Positions 47,817-57,080 of a stretch of 64,000 bases of DNA are shown one piece after another. The DNA lies in IMG/VR virus record IMGVR_UViG_3300043570_002836, positions 32,512 through 96,511 of that record; one strand, written 5' to 3'. A program made the position numbers and the translations under genes. Each line of letters begins with the position of its first letter. Within the stretch, counting starts at the first letter, position 1. The notes beneath the pieces are model-generated. The model was not told where the DNA came from. It saw only the letters and a program-made list of their open reading frames with translations, and made no database searches. This stretch comes from a virus.

Positions 47817-48203
47817 TTATTTATTTAAAACTTCTAAACAATTTTTTTGCCAATCAAAATGGCCAACGTTTAATGGTTGACAACTATCTTTAGATTCCAT
47901 AATTGATATTAATTCGTGTAAGTCATCATCCAAGTGGAATACGAACCCCATACCTTCTAAAAACGTAATCTTATCTTTATGTGCGGTAAACTTAACTCTA
48001 CTATTTGGAATACCAATCCTTTCACAACTTTCCCACAAATCTTTATTCCAATCAGGTTTTGTCCAAGGATGGAGTATAGACTCATCTTCACTTACTCTTG
48101 AAGTAACAACCCATACCTCATACCCTTGTTCGACTAGTTCTTTTGCGAATTCCTCGACATGAGGTAACGATAAGGTACCGTCGTAATCAAAACTAACTTT
48201 CAT
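47817..48203 (-). CDS. HAD-like hydrolase
   Basis: A 128-residue short HAD-fold protein: motif I SFDYDGTLS (Asp6, Asp8), motif II VVTSRVSED, and a late LDDD (about residue 93) for Mg2+. The cap domain is absent. Length suits a small nucleotidase or phosphatase of unknown substrate. A TATATTTG host-type promoter lies about 25 bases upstream. Confidence 0.75.
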   Translation of the reverse strand: MKVSFDYDGTLSLPHVEEFAKELVEQGYEVWVVTSRVSEDESILHPWTKPDWNKDLWESCERIGIPNSRVKFTAHKDKITFLEGMGFVFHLDDDLHELISIMESKDSCQPLNVGHFDWQKNCLEVLNK

Positions 48204-48236
48204 AATGTGTGATTTAACTTGTCCTACAAATATAAT

Positions 48237-48270
48237 AAAAAAATCCCAAACTTAAAAGAATGGGATTTTA
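48237..48270 (-). terminator. Terminator of dnaK
   Basis: On the minus strand AATCCCATTC and the facing GTTTGGGATT form a stem with T7 following. It lies just after the dnaK stop codon. Confidence 0.7.
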
Positions 48271-48293
48271 ATTTTATATTAAATTAAGGTTAT

Positions 48294-50165
48294 CTATTTC
48301 ACTTCTTCAAATTCTACATCAGAAACATCGTTTGTGTCATATGATTCATTAGTAGGTTCTTGATTAGATTTATTATAAAGGTTCTCACTGATTGATTGGA
48401 ACTTAGTATTAATAGATTCAATCTTAGAATCTAAAATAGTTATTTCTTTTTTCTCAACTGACTCCTTCAAACTAGTAATAAGTTCATTAATATCTTTTTT
48501 ATCGTCTTCAGAAATTTTATCATCTAAATCTTTTAATGACTTTTCTGATTGGAAGATTGTCGTGTCAGCCTTATTGATTAATTCAACCTCTTCTCTTGCT
48601 TTTTGGTCAGACTCGGCGTTTAATTCAGCGTCGGCCTTCATTCTTTCAATTTCTTCTTTAGATAAACCTGAAGACGCTTCAATTTTAATTGATTGTACTT
48701 TGTTAGTTCCTTTATCCAATGCTGATACGTTAATGATACCGTTAGCATCTATGTCAAAGGTCACTTCTATCTGTGGGACCCCTCTTTGTGATGGTGGGAC
48801 ATCAGTTAATTGGAATTTACCAATGGTTTTATTGTCGCTAGCCATGGCTCTCTCACCTTGTAGTACATGGATATCAACACTTGGTTGATTATCAACTGCC
48901 GTTGAGAATACTTGTGACTTTTTAGTTGGAATTGTTGTGTTTGACTCTATTAATTTAGTGAATATACCACCCATAGTTTCAATACCTAATGATAATGGGG
49001 TAACATCTAATAAAAGTACGTCTTTAACGTCACCAGCTAACACACCACCTTGGATAGCGGCACCTAACGCAACTACCTCATCAGGATTTACCCCTTTTGA
49101 AGGTTCTTTACCGAAGAAACTCTTAACTGCATCCTGAATAGCGGGAATTCTTGTTGTACCACCAACTAAAATAATTTCATCAATGTCAGTTATTTTAATA
49201 CCAGCGTTTTTTAACGCATTTTTACACGGTTCAATTGTTCTCTTAACTAAATTATCAACAAGTTGTTCAAATTTAGATTTTGTTAAAGAAACCACTAAAT
49301 GTTTTGGAATTCCATCAACAGGGATTAAGTATGGTAAGTTAATTTCAGTTGATGATGATGATGACAACTCAATTTTCGCTTTCTCAGCCGCCTCTTTTAA
49401 TCTCTGAAGAGCCATTGGGTCTTTACTTGGGTCAACACCGTTCTCTTTCTTAAACTCATCAATTAAAAAGTTGATAATTGTTTGGTCAAAGTCATCCCCA
49501 CCTAAATGTGTGTCACCATCTGTAGATAATACTTCAAATACACCATCACCTAACTCAAGAATTGAAACATCATGGGTTCCACCACCGCAATCGAATACTA
49601 CAACTAACATATCTTGGTTTTTCTTATCAAGACCGTAAGCCAATGCTGCCGCGGTTGGTTCGTTGATGATACGTCTTACAGTTAAACCCGCAATTTCGCC
49701 AGCTTCTTTGGTTGCCTGACGTTGAGCGTCGTTAAAATGAGCGGGAACTGTAATAACCGCTTCAGTAACTGTTGTTCCCAAGTAATCTTCGGCAGTTTTT
49801 TTCATTTTTTGTAGAATAGTTGCGGAAATCTCCTGTGGAGAATAATCTTTACTCTCAATTTTCACTCTAGGTGAGTTATTCTTACCTTTTATCACTTCAT
49901 ATGGTACTTTCCCTATTTCTGACTTAGATTCGTCAAATGTAGTACCCATAAATCGTTTAATAGAATATACCGTTTTAGTGGGGTTAGTTACAGATTGTCT
50001 TTTTGCGGGGTCACCTACCTTTCTTTCAGATTCGTTAATATATCCAACAACTGAAGGTGTTGTTCTTTTACCTTCACTGTTAGGGATTACCACAGGTTCC
50101 CCATTTTCCATAACCGCCACACATGAATTTGTGGTTCCTAAATCAATACCAATAATTTTACTCAT
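48294..50165 (-). CDS. dnaK: DnaK (Hsp70 chaperone)
   Basis: A full-length Hsp70, 623 residues (typical 600-650). The ATPase domain starts [20 protein letters not shown] and has the phosphate and adenosine motifs ([16 protein letters not shown], near residue 195; [13 protein letters not shown], near 336). The linker [13 protein letters not shown] leads to the substrate-binding domain (THIPTKK-like segment read as [12 protein letters not shown]) and the helical lid, ending DVEFEEVK as in cellular DnaK. No dnaJ or grpE is visible, so host co-chaperones are probably used. Phage DnaK could assist head or tail assembly or replication-complex remodelling. An inverted-repeat operator candidate lies upstream. 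Confidence 0.97.
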   Translation of the reverse strand: MSKIIGIDLGTTNSCVAVMENGEPVVIPNSEGKRTTPSVVGYINESERKVGDPAKRQSVTNPTKTVYSIKRFMGTTFDESKSEIGKVPYEVIKGKNNSPRVKIESKDYSPQEISATILQKMKKTAEDYLGTTVTEAVITVPAHFNDAQRQATKEAGEIAGLTVRRIINEPTAAALAYGLDKKNQDMLVVVFDCGGGTHDVSILELGDGVFEVLSTDGDTHLGGDDFDQTIINFLIDEFKKENGVDPSKDPMALQRLKEAAEKAKIELSSSSSTEINLPYLIPVDGIPKHLVVSLTKSKFEQLVDNLVKRTIEPCKNALKNAGIKITDIDEIILVGGTTRIPAIQDAVKSFFGKEPSKGVNPDEVVALGAAIQGGVLAGDVKDVLLLDVTPLSLGIETMGGIFTKLIESNTTIPTKKSQVFSTAVDNQPSVDIHVLQGERAMASDNKTIGKFQLTDVPPSQRGVPQIEVTFDIDANGIINVSALDKGTNKVQSIKIEASSGLSKEEIERMKADAELNAESDQKAREEVELINKADTTIFQSEKSLKDLDDKISEDDKKDINELITSLKESVEKKEITILDSKIESINTKFQSISENLYNKSNQEPTNESYDTNDVSDVEFEEVK

Positions 50166-50217
50166 AATTTTTTTAATTTTTATTTTAATTTACAAAAACA
50201 CTATTAAAATCATACCA

Positions 50218-50245
50218 TCTGTCAAAGTATGACAAAATGTCAGGT
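50218..50245. promoter_or_regulatory. Possible operator between dnaK and the 55-residue gene
   Basis: TGTCA-AAGTA-TGACA is a perfect inverted repeat, and another TGTCA follows after AAA. It overlaps the TTGACA -33 region of a dnaK promoter candidate. It is not the CIRCE element. Confidence 0.4.
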
Positions 50246-50289
50246 TATTTTTTTTTTGTGTCAGTATATAATTATATTAAAAATATTTG

Positions 50290-50297
50290 TAAATTTG
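50290..50297 (+). promoter_or_regulatory. Host-type -7 box of the 55-residue gene
   Basis: TAAATTTG, four bases before the ATG at 50302, matching TAnnTTTG. No good TTG sits at the usual distance. Confidence 0.45.
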
Positions 50298-50301
50298 TAG
50301 T

Positions 50302-50469
50302 ATGATAAAGAAAAAAGTAGAAATAGAACATAAAAAGTGGGAAAGAGTGTTTGAAGACGACGATTCAATCACAATCTTTAAATATGATAGTAAACGAAGT
50401 ATGGTTAATCCATATGAAGTTGAAATCAAATATAAGAATGAGAAGAGAGCACCTAAACGTAAAGTTTAA
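50302..50469 (+). CDS. Small basic hypothetical protein (55 residues)
   Basis: A 55-residue basic protein starting MIKKKVEIEHKKWERVFEDD and ending EKRAPKRKV. It is divergent from dnaK and its stop overlaps the stop of the convergent coiled-coil gene by 4 bases. No family recognised. Confidence 0.6.
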   Translation: MIKKKVEIEHKKWERVFEDDDSITIFKYDSKRSMVNPYEVEIKYKNEKRAPKRKV

Positions 50470-51143
50470 CCGTTGTCTTTTGACGCATACTTAATACCCA
50501 TAATGGTTCCAACAATTGAGAACGCGTTTGTAAGTAAGATTCCAAACATATTTGCCCAAGCGGCACTAATAACTTGTGTGTCTTTACCCATAGTAAGGGT
50601 TATGATATAAACTAAGGTTGTTACTAAACCAACACCAATTATCATCCATAAAGCAACCTTAACAATAATTGAGATTAATTCCGTTTGATTTCTTTTTTGG
50701 ATAAAATCTAAGTCATTTTCAGCATTTTCTTTAGCGGTTTCTGCGGTCAGTCTGGCCTGTTCAGATTTAACCATTTCATGTTTTAATTCCTCAGTTAAAC
50801 GGATATTTTCTAATTTCCACTCATTAAGTTCTCGATTTTGAACTTCGTAGGTTAATTTATCTTGACCAACTTCATCTAATGTTTGATTTAATTCGCTTAA
50901 AATTCGACTATTCTCATCATTTAAATCACTTAATTCTTTATTTTGAGATTGAATTTTTTTGGTGATTTCAAGACGTTTTTTTCTTTTATCACTGTCTTTG
51001 GTTTCACATTCCTTTAGATAATTTTTAAAGTCATCGTCATCTTCACTATCAATAAGTTTAGTAATGTTACCTTCAAGACCCACACGTTTGGTAACGTATA
51101 GGTCCATCAATAATTTTTTAGTATTACTATCTATTTTAATCAT
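50466..51143 (-). CDS. Coiled-coil membrane protein downstream of the two-component system
   Basis: A 225-residue protein. Residues ~50-155 form a long charged coiled coil (KKIQSQNKELSDLNDENSRI, then EELKHEMVKSEQARLTAETA). Two membrane helices follow (ISIIVKVALWMIIGVGLVTT, about 157-177; AAWANMFGILLTNAFSIVGT, about 194-214). It overlaps the response-regulator gene by 4 bases, so it is expressed with the kinase and regulator. It could be the membrane output or partner of the pathway. Confidence 0.7.
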   Translation of the reverse strand: MIKIDSNTKKLLMDLYVTKRVGLEGNITKLIDSEDDDDFKNYLKECETKDSDKRKKRLEITKKIQSQNKELSDLNDENSRILSELNQTLDEVGQDKLTYEVQNRELNEWKLENIRLTEELKHEMVKSEQARLTAETAKENAENDLDFIQKRNQTELISIIVKVALWMIIGVGLVTTLVYIITLTMGKDTQVISAAWANMFGILLTNAFSIVGTIMGIKYASKDNG

Positions 51144-51577
51144 TTGTAAACTTTAAATGGTAATGTTCTGTTTTTATAACCTTCATAATCTTTTCTGAAC
51201 TCTTCTAAACGAGGTTCAATGTCATCAGATTTAATAATCCAAAATTGTGCACCCGCTTGAACCGCTTTTGCTTGTTCTTCGGCTTCGTTTGAAGATGATA
51301 TAATCCCAATTACAACGTGATTACCAAACTCAAAATTTATTTTTCTGATTAACTCAATACCATCAAAAGAACTACCAATAATGTTTAAATCAACAAATAC
51401 ACATTCTGGTTTATCATAATTGTCCCCTTCTTGGAACCATTTTTCAAATAGTTTTGCGGCTTCATCAGAACTATTTAATGCGTTTAAAGATAAACTTATG
51501 TCAAGTAATGAACACGCATCTTCAAATACTAAATGGAATAAATCCTCATCATCCACTAATAAAATTGAATCAATCAT
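51140..51577 (-). CDS. Response regulator, stand-alone receiver domain
   Basis: A 145-residue CheY-like receiver. Key residues are present: acidic pocket Asp9/Asp10 (LLVDDED), phospho-acceptor Asp63 (VFVDLNI), a Ser switch (IISSSNE, about 93-98) and Lys116 (WIIKSDD). There is no DNA-binding or enzymatic output domain. It lies 19 bases after the histidine kinase gene and overlaps the coiled-coil membrane gene by 4 bases. It should receive phosphate from the kinase and pass the signal by protein-protein contact. Confidence 0.92.
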   Translation of the reverse strand: MIDSILLVDDEDLFHLVFEDACSLLDISLSLNALNSSDEAAKLFEKWFQEGDNYDKPECVFVDLNIIGSSFDGIELIRKINFEFGNHVVIGIISSSNEAEEQAKAVQAGAQFWIIKSDDIEPRLEEFRKDYEGYKNRTLPFKVYK

Positions 51578-51596
51578 TTTTTTTTCGTTTTTTATA

Positions 51597-53720
51597 TTAT
51601 TTTATTTTTATTTTCATTTTTGTACCTGTTTCATTTTTCTCACAGGTAATACTAAATCCATGTTCTTCCAAAATCGCCACACAAATATTTAGACCCAAAC
51701 CAGTTCCTGATTCTTTTTGACCTTCTTTTCTAGTGTAAGGTTTTGATAACTCATCAAAATCTTTTTGGTTAATCCCTCGACCATTATCTTGTATATTCAG
51801 AGTATCACCTTCAAAATAAATTTTAACAAATTTAGTGTCCGAATCATTATACTTTAAACCATTTCTAATCAAGTTGTCAACTGCGGTACAGAATAGAGGT
51901 TCGTTTACCTCAATAGTTGGTAATTCGTCAATAATAACTTGACTAATATATGCCGTTGATAATAAGTAGTCAGTTAGAATCATTTTTAAATCACATTCGG
52001 TTTTGTTTAATACAACATCTTTCTTTACAAGATTGGTAAATTCGTAAACTCCTTTATAAACTTTTTGTGAGTGTTTAAGACCTTCCTTAATCATTTTAAG
52101 TGGGGCTTCGATTTTAAGATTAGTAATATCTTCTTGAGTTAATCTTCTTTCTAATGAGTTAACACCTCTTGGGATGTAAGTATTAATCCCTGAGTGCATA
52201 TCGTGTCTTAATATCTTTGCCGCGTGTTCTAAATACGTGTTTTTCTTTTCAATTTCTTTCTTTTGTTCGTGAGAGTTGGTAATATCTGTGGCTATTTTCA
52301 TAACACGATAAATTTTACCATCTATACCAACAATTGGATTATAAGTCGCCTGCAAATACACTAAGGTCCCATCTTTTTTAGTTCTATTAATTTCCCCTGA
52401 GAATAATATACCTTCTTTTAATTTTTCCCAAAAAACACGATACTCATCACTATTTAAGTCATCATCTGAGATAAACATACTATGGTGTTTTCCGACTATT
52501 TCATCCTGTGATGAATAACCCATAGTATTTAAAAACAATTCATTAGCAAAAAGAATATTTCCATCTAAATCAAACTCAATCACTGCATTAGATTTATTAA
52601 TTGCGTTCATTCTATTACGAATTTCAAGTTCCTTTTTTTTCAGTTCGGTAACATCTTGTCTAATTGATGAAAAACCTTCTAATTTTTGTTCTTTGTCAAA
52701 TAATGCTTTGATGTATGTGTCAACATAATACAGTTCACCTGTTTTTGTTTTATTAGTAACAACATCATTCCATATTTTACCTTTTAATACTTTGTCATAC
52801 ATCTTACCCCAATATCCGTCAGGTTGTGAATCGGAATTAACGATACTATGGTCTTTACCCTTCACATCTTTTAATTTCCAACCCGATACCTCTTCAAATT
52901 TAGAGTTTACGTGAGTTATTTTTCCTTTGTTGTCAGTAATTGAAACAATCGCCGCTTCATTTATGAATTTTTCAGTTTCTATATTTCTTCTCGTTAAATC
53001 ATTACTTTCTTTAACCCAACATGAGAATGAGTAAGTAGACGATAATAATTGAGAAAACTCTAGTTCAGATTTTTTCCACTCACGAGGAGTTAAACTTTCA
53101 ATACATATAACACCAATGACTTCCCCCTTAAAAATAATTGGAACATCCAACATAGATTTTATACCAAGAGGTTTTAGATATGTTTCAGTAAAACAAGAAG
53201 TTGCGGTATGTGTTTTGGCATCATTGGCAACAATTACAGGGTTAATTAAAAGAGCTAAAAAATATGGTTTGAAATCTTTCTTGTTTAGTTTAATGTCTTG
53301 GTACCAAGTGTCTTCTGATTTAACATATAGTTGTTCACATATAATTGAAGTTTTATCGTGATTATATAACCATATAGAACATCTATCCGTATTCATTGTT
53401 TCAGATACTTCTTTAGTTAAAACTTTAGCACCTTCAGAAGTGTTACCTTCATAAAACAAAGTATTATGTGATTGAGAAATTAATACTTCAGTTAATTTTA
53501 CACTATATTTTGATTCAGTATCAATTTGTTTGTTTTTTTTCAAATATTCATTAATGAAGACCATTAAACTTAATACGATTAAACCTTTTGTGTAAAAACT
53601 AAAATGGATTATATTCTCAGTGACTAAGATTAATTCTGTGTAAATTAATACGTGCATTAAGAAAAAAGATAATAACCCAACTACACCAATGGTTAACGAA
53701 ATTCTAGATAATTTATTCAT
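51597..53720 (-). CDS. Sensor histidine kinase (2 TM, GAF, PAS, PAS, HATPase)
   Basis: A 707-residue hybrid-free histidine kinase. Two N-terminal membrane helices (about 8-30 and 42-57), a GAF domain (about 75-235, GVICIESLTPREW), PAS 1 (about 250-360, FEEVSGWKLKDVKGKDHS), PAS 2 (about 370-480, LFLNTMGYSSQDEIVGKHHS), then a dimerisation helix with H-box LRHDMHSGIN (His506), N-box VDNLIRNGLKY (Asn616), G1 DNGRGI (645-650) and G2 GTGLGLN (673-679). All catalytic motifs look intact. TATTTATTAAG lies just before the start codon. A complete phage-encoded sensor kinase is very unusual; it may originate from a Bacteroidota host. Confidence 0.95.
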   Translation of the reverse strand: MNKLSRISLTIGVVGLLSFFLMHVLIYTELILVTENIIHFSFYTKGLIVLSLMVFINEYLKKNKQIDTESKYSVKLTEVLISQSHNTLFYEGNTSEGAKVLTKEVSETMNTDRCSIWLYNHDKTSIICEQLYVKSEDTWYQDIKLNKKDFKPYFLALLINPVIVANDAKTHTATSCFTETYLKPLGIKSMLDVPIIFKGEVIGVICIESLTPREWKKSELEFSQLLSSTYSFSCWVKESNDLTRRNIETEKFINEAAIVSITDNKGKITHVNSKFEEVSGWKLKDVKGKDHSIVNSDSQPDGYWGKMYDKVLKGKIWNDVVTNKTKTGELYYVDTYIKALFDKEQKLEGFSSIRQDVTELKKKELEIRNRMNAINKSNAVIEFDLDGNILFANELFLNTMGYSSQDEIVGKHHSMFISDDDLNSDEYRVFWEKLKEGILFSGEINRTKKDGTLVYLQATYNPIVGIDGKIYRVMKIATDITNSHEQKKEIEKKNTYLEHAAKILRHDMHSGINTYIPRGVNSLERRLTQEDITNLKIEAPLKMIKEGLKHSQKVYKGVYEFTNLVKKDVVLNKTECDLKMILTDYLLSTAYISQVIIDELPTIEVNEPLFCTAVDNLIRNGLKYNDSDTKFVKIYFEGDTLNIQDNGRGINQKDFDELSKPYTRKEGQKESGTGLGLNICVAILEEHGFSITCEKNETGTKMKIKIK

Positions 53721-53743
53721 GCTTAATAAATATTCTAATAAAC

Positions 53744-53777
53744 CAAAAAACCCCCAAGTTTTAACAAGGGGGTCTTA
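53744..53777. terminator. Terminator between the kinase and the GH19 lysin
   Basis: AACCCCC and GGGGG pair around AAGTTTTAACAA, followed by a T-rich or A-rich run. Likely functions for upstream transcripts on plus; its partner gene on that strand is not evident. Confidence 0.55.
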
Positions 53778-53863
53778 AACGAAAAAAACTAAATTATTTA
53801 TTTTCGGAATGTCGTTATTTATTCAAATTATAAACCAATGTCTAATATTTATCAATATAAAAT

Positions 53864-54703
53864 TTGAATATTATGTTAAAAATTGGTTCAACAGGGGAAG
53901 ATGTAAAAACGTTACAATCTAAATTGGGATTAACACCTGATGGTGTATTTGGTCCTGGCACTGAAAAAGCGGTTAAATCATGGCAAACTAATAATGGTTT
54001 GACTTCCGATGGTATTATCGGTCAACAATCGTGGAGTAAATTATTTGGTGATACAAAATCTATAGTTAAAGAAGATGTTGTTATTACCCCAACAACAAGT
54101 GGGTTAAACATTGATAAATTACGTGGTCATATACCTGACACTGTTTTATCTCAAATTGATGAAACCGCAAAAAAGTTTCGTATTACAACAAATTTAAGAT
54201 TAGCTCATTTCTTATCACAATGTTCACATGAAAGTGGTGGTTTTAGAGTAACAGTTGAAAATTTACATTACTCGTCAGATGGTCTTAAAAAAGTGTTCGG
54301 AAAGTATTTTCCAGGAAATCTTTCAGAATCGTACGCAAAACAACCTGAAAAGATAGCTTCAAGAGTTTATGGTGGAAGAATGGGTAATGGTGATGAAACG
54401 ACCAAGGAAGGGTTTAAATTCCGTGGACGAGGGTTCATCCAATTAACAGGTAAATCTAACTATGTAAACTTCACTAAGTTCATTGGTGAGGATTGTGTTT
54501 CTAATCCTGATTTGGTTTCAACTAAATACCCATTAGCATCTGCAGCTTATTTCTTTGATGCTAACACTTTATGGAGTGTTTGTGATAAAGGTGCTGACGA
54601 TAAAACAGTTGCTTTAGTAACAAAAAGAGTTAACGGTGGAACTAACGGTCTTGAGGATAGATTAAAACACTTTAAAGAATATTACAAATTATTAACCCAA
54701 TAA
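53864..54703 (+). CDS. Endolysin: peptidoglycan-binding domain plus GH19 chitinase-like/lysozyme domain
   Basis: A 279-residue lysin. Residues ~5-58 are a PG-binding-1 domain (GSTGEDVKTLQSKLGLTPDG, then VFGPGTEKAVKSWQ). Residues ~85-279 are a GH19-type muramidase/chitinase (AHFLSQCSHESGGFRVTVEN, with the catalytic Glu in SHESGG; RVYGGRMGNGDE; KFRGRGFIQLTGKSNY). It cuts glycan strands of peptidoglycan. TATTTATCA lies before the start, so late expression is likely. No signal peptide is seen, so it would need a holin such as the 45.1 kb candidate. Confidence 0.92.
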   Translation: MNIMLKIGSTGEDVKTLQSKLGLTPDGVFGPGTEKAVKSWQTNNGLTSDGIIGQQSWSKLFGDTKSIVKEDVVITPTTSGLNIDKLRGHIPDTVLSQIDETAKKFRITTNLRLAHFLSQCSHESGGFRVTVENLHYSSDGLKKVFGKYFPGNLSESYAKQPEKIASRVYGGRMGNGDETTKEGFKFRGRGFIQLTGKSNYVNFTKFIGEDCVSNPDLVSTKYPLASAAYFFDANTLWSVCDKGADDKTVALVTKRVNGGTNGLEDRLKHFKEYYKLLTQ

Positions 54704-54705
54704 AA

Positions 54706-54736
54706 CAAAACCCCTCGTTTGAGGGGTTTTTTGTTT
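54706..54736. terminator. Bidirectional terminator after the GH19 lysin
   Basis: AAACCCCTC-GTTT-GAGGGGTTT, a perfect stem with T-rich flanks on both strands. Confidence 0.85.
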
Positions 54737-55447
54737 TTATAAGAATGTGATTTCATTTGTTACAGAATCCCATTCGAATTTCCATGGTGTTTGAGAGTAT
54801 AAGTATTGTTCATTCAATAATGACGCATTGAAGAAGTGAGTGTGTCCATCGAAGTAGTGACCGTGTCCTGTGTGGATGTGACCACATACGTGAATCTTTG
54901 GTTTGATTTGTTTGATTTTCTCAGCAAGTAATTCACAACCTAAGTGGTCTCCTCGGCGACCATCAACATCATCTAAGAATCCCCATGCTGGCCCGTGAGT
55001 GATTAAGATATCAATATCTTCAGGAATCATATCCCATTTCGCTTTTAACTCATCACCATTTTTTGGTAAGTTGAACGCCCAATTGTAGAATTCAGGTTGC
55101 CAAGGAGAACCCCATATTTTAACTTCAGGTTTGTCACCATCTTGGATAGTTAACAATTCATCTTGGATGTAATCAATACTTTTGTATCCTGTTAAGTTAC
55201 CTTTAACTTTTTCAGCGTTATTTTGGAATCCCCAATCGTGATTACCCGCGATGAATATTTTGTGGTCATAGTTAAGACCATCGTACCATTTAGCGAATTC
55301 ATTTATTTCGTGTTCGTAACCCATAGATGATATGTCACCTGCGTGGATTAAGATATTTCCCCCAGGTAAGTCACCCAAAGAGTTGTTGTGAACATGTTTA
55401 TGTTTGTTGTGTGTATCACTGATTAATGTTACTGTGTATTTTCCCAT
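54737..55447 (-). CDS. Calcineurin-like metallophosphoesterase (MPPED-like)
   Basis: A 236-residue phosphoesterase with LISDTHNKH (about 8-16), HAGDIS (about 35-40), AGNHDWG (about 66-72), ITHGPAWG (about 147-154) and CGHIHTGHG (about 186-194), forming the metal site. The spacing and the THGPAWG segment resemble the metallophosphoesterase-domain (MPPED) group. The substrate is unknown. A TATATTTG host-type box lies about 10 bases upstream of the start. Second member of this superfamily in the window, only distantly similar to the 20.9 kb one. Confidence 0.88.
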   Translation of the reverse strand: MGKYTVTLISDTHNKHKHVHNNSLGDLPGGNILIHAGDISSMGYEHEINEFAKWYDGLNYDHKIFIAGNHDWGFQNNAEKVKGNLTGYKSIDYIQDELLTIQDGDKPEVKIWGSPWQPEFYNWAFNLPKNGDELKAKWDMIPEDIDILITHGPAWGFLDDVDGRRGDHLGCELLAEKIKQIKPKIHVCGHIHTGHGHYFDGHTHFFNASLLNEQYLYSQTPWKFEWDSVTNEITFL

Positions 55448-55471
55448 TTTAAAAGTTTTTTACAAATATAA

Positions 55472-55666
55472 TTAAAATTTATTATTTTGGGTTAAATGTT
55501 TTATTAAATCATCAATTGATAATTCATCTTTTGGTTTACCAAGATTATATGAGGTAAAAGTTTTATCTCCGTTTTTTAATTTAACCATCAGATAACCTAG
55601 TTCACTTAAATATATTTTTTCTAATTCACCCACACCATTGGGGGTGTTAATCGTCAATCCCACCAT
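55472..55666 (-). CDS. Small hypothetical protein (64 residues)
   Basis: A 64-residue protein with a small beta-domain opening (VGLTINTPNGVGELEKIYLS) and helical end. It overlaps the 204-residue gene by 13 bases. No family recognised. Confidence 0.6.
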   Translation of the reverse strand: MVGLTINTPNGVGELEKIYLSELGYLMVKLKNGDKTFTSYNLGKPKDELSIDDLIKHLTQNNKF

Positions 55667-56268
55667 CCCTCGACACGATTTGACATTATTTTGAATACTA
55701 ATTTACGACATCTATCTTGATTTTCGTGAGCAATTTCCATTGCAATTAGGTTTTTATCTTTTTCTTCTACAGGTCGACTGAATCGGTTAACCTCACCTGA
55801 CATCACACGTTTGTATTGACGTGGGTATTTTTTGAAGTATTCATCAAAATTCTCACTAATTTCTTCAATCTCCAATCTTTTGGAATCTTTATATTTTTCA
55901 GGGATATTATCTACATCTGTAACATCCAACCAAAGAATGTTAGATTCGTGATAATCCATATATTCCATATTGTAGTGGTCATCTTGACAACGTTGGATTA
56001 AACGTGAAGTTAATCTCATTAATTCGGCATCACGTTTAGCATTAGTGTGTCTATTTTTCCCACCGATATATTCAGCTTGGTTGTTCAATTTAACTCTAAT
56101 AACTTCATAAATGAAAAATGAATCCCAATCACGGTCTTTCCATATTACAGGAAACCATTTCCATAGGTTTTTAACACCTTCAATAAAGTTTTTGTGGCAA
56201 TATTTACCATCAAATCTCCACCATAAACGGATTTTTTCAAATATGGTTATTTTTTCATCTCTTACCAT
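55654..56268 (-). CDS. Hypothetical protein
   Basis: A 204-residue protein rich in Trp, Arg, Lys and Glu near the N-terminus (KIRLWWRFDGKYCHKNFIEG, then NLWKWFPVIWKDRDWD). The rest is helical, with HTNAKRDAELMRLTSRLIQR and a central DDHYNMEYMDYHESN. Similar proteins occur in phages with no known role. It overlaps both neighbours by 7-13 bases in a three-gene run. Confidence 0.6.
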   Translation of the reverse strand: MVRDEKITIFEKIRLWWRFDGKYCHKNFIEGVKNLWKWFPVIWKDRDWDSFFIYEVIRVKLNNQAEYIGGKNRHTNAKRDAELMRLTSRLIQRCQDDHYNMEYMDYHESNILWLDVTDVDNIPEKYKDSKRLEIEEISENFDEYFKKYPRQYKRVMSGEVNRFSRPVEEKDKNLIAMEIAHENQDRCRKLVFKIMSNRVEGWWD

Positions 56269-56474
56269 CCTTCAAAAGTTTTTTTAGATTCTTCATATAA
56301 TTCATAAAATACTTCAGGTTTTACCCAATCGTATCTATTTTCTTCATGACCTTTAAGTTTAAAAAACATTTCACCTTCAAGTTCAATGTATTTTTTAACT
56401 TTACCCGTAATCGGGTTTAATATCAAATATTCGTTTATTATCTTCATAGAACAAATATAGTAATTATCTATCAA
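56262..56474 (-). CDS. Small hypothetical protein (70 residues)
   Basis: A 70-residue protein starting MIDNYYICSMKIINEYLILN. A second possible start nine codons in (MKIINEYL) is close to a short unmarked upstream stretch. It overlaps the next gene by 7 bases. No family recognised. Confidence 0.5.
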   Translation of the reverse strand: MIDNYYICSMKIINEYLILNPITGKVKKYIELEGEMFFKLKGHEENRYDWVKPEVFYELYEESKKTFEGW

Positions 56475-56477
56475 TAA

Positions 56478-56512
56478 AAAAAGGGGTTAGTAAATAAATT
56501 ACAAACCCCCAT
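56478..56512 (-). terminator. Possible terminator
   Basis: GGGGTT and AACCCCC separated by about 17 bases, with a T-rich run on the minus strand. Weak loop; low certainty. Confidence 0.4.
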
Positions 56513-56590
56513 TATATATAGGCACTCTGATGAGTGTGATAGTATTAATAAATATATCTATTTTTTTAAAAAATTAACGTTTTAATAACA

Positions 56591-56809
56591 TTAGTTAATA
56601 TTTTTTTGGATTTCAATAGTTCTCAACGATTTTTGTCGTTCATATGTTGAATTAATAGTCATTAATTTAATGTCAGATAACTCATCGGACCATTTAGTTA
56701 AATACGATTCAAATAATCTATCACTCACATTAATGTGGTCAAGTGTTAATGATGAATTTAAAGTTTTTAATACCCATTGGTATTCAGTTTCAATTGAAAT
56801 TATGTTCAT
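56591..56809 (-). CDS. Small hypothetical protein (72 residues)
   Basis: A 72-residue helical protein (LKTLNSSLTLDHINVSDRLF, then SLRTIEIQKN at the end). It follows the 64-residue membrane gene by 2 bases, so the two are likely co-transcribed. No family recognised. Confidence 0.5.
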   Translation of the reverse strand: MNIISIETEYQWVLKTLNSSLTLDHINVSDRLFESYLTKWSDELSDIKLMTINSTYERQKSLRTIEIQKNIN

Positions 56810-56811
56810 AG

Positions 56812-57006
56812 TTATTTATTTTGTTTTGACATGTGAGATAATAATGATTTTAAATTAACACTCGGATTATCGGTTTTACCTTTAACTTTCTTGGTAGTTG
56901 TGAACTTAATATGTATGAATTTCTTAAAATGGTTATACAATAATACCATAAAATAAATTGGGAATCCAATTACGATTAATAAGATAATGAATAAGAATAT
57001 TTTCAT
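56812..57006 (-). CDS. Small membrane protein
   Basis: A 64-residue protein with one N-terminal membrane helix (IFLFIILLIVIGFPIYFMVL) and a basic cytoplasmic tail. The opening suggests an inner-membrane anchor. Function unknown. Confidence 0.55.
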   Translation of the reverse strand: MKIFLFIILLIVIGFPIYFMVLLYNHFKKFIHIKFTTTKKVKGKTDNPSVNLKSLLSHMSKQNK

Positions 57007-57080
57007 TGTTACAGTTATTTATATTAATTATTGACCAAACCTGAATTTGACCTTATACTGAATTATAGTATATTTTTATT

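Noticed and set aside
50218-50245. CIRCE heat-shock operator upstream of dnaK
   Set aside because: The palindrome does not match TTAGCACTC-N9-GAGTGCTAA.
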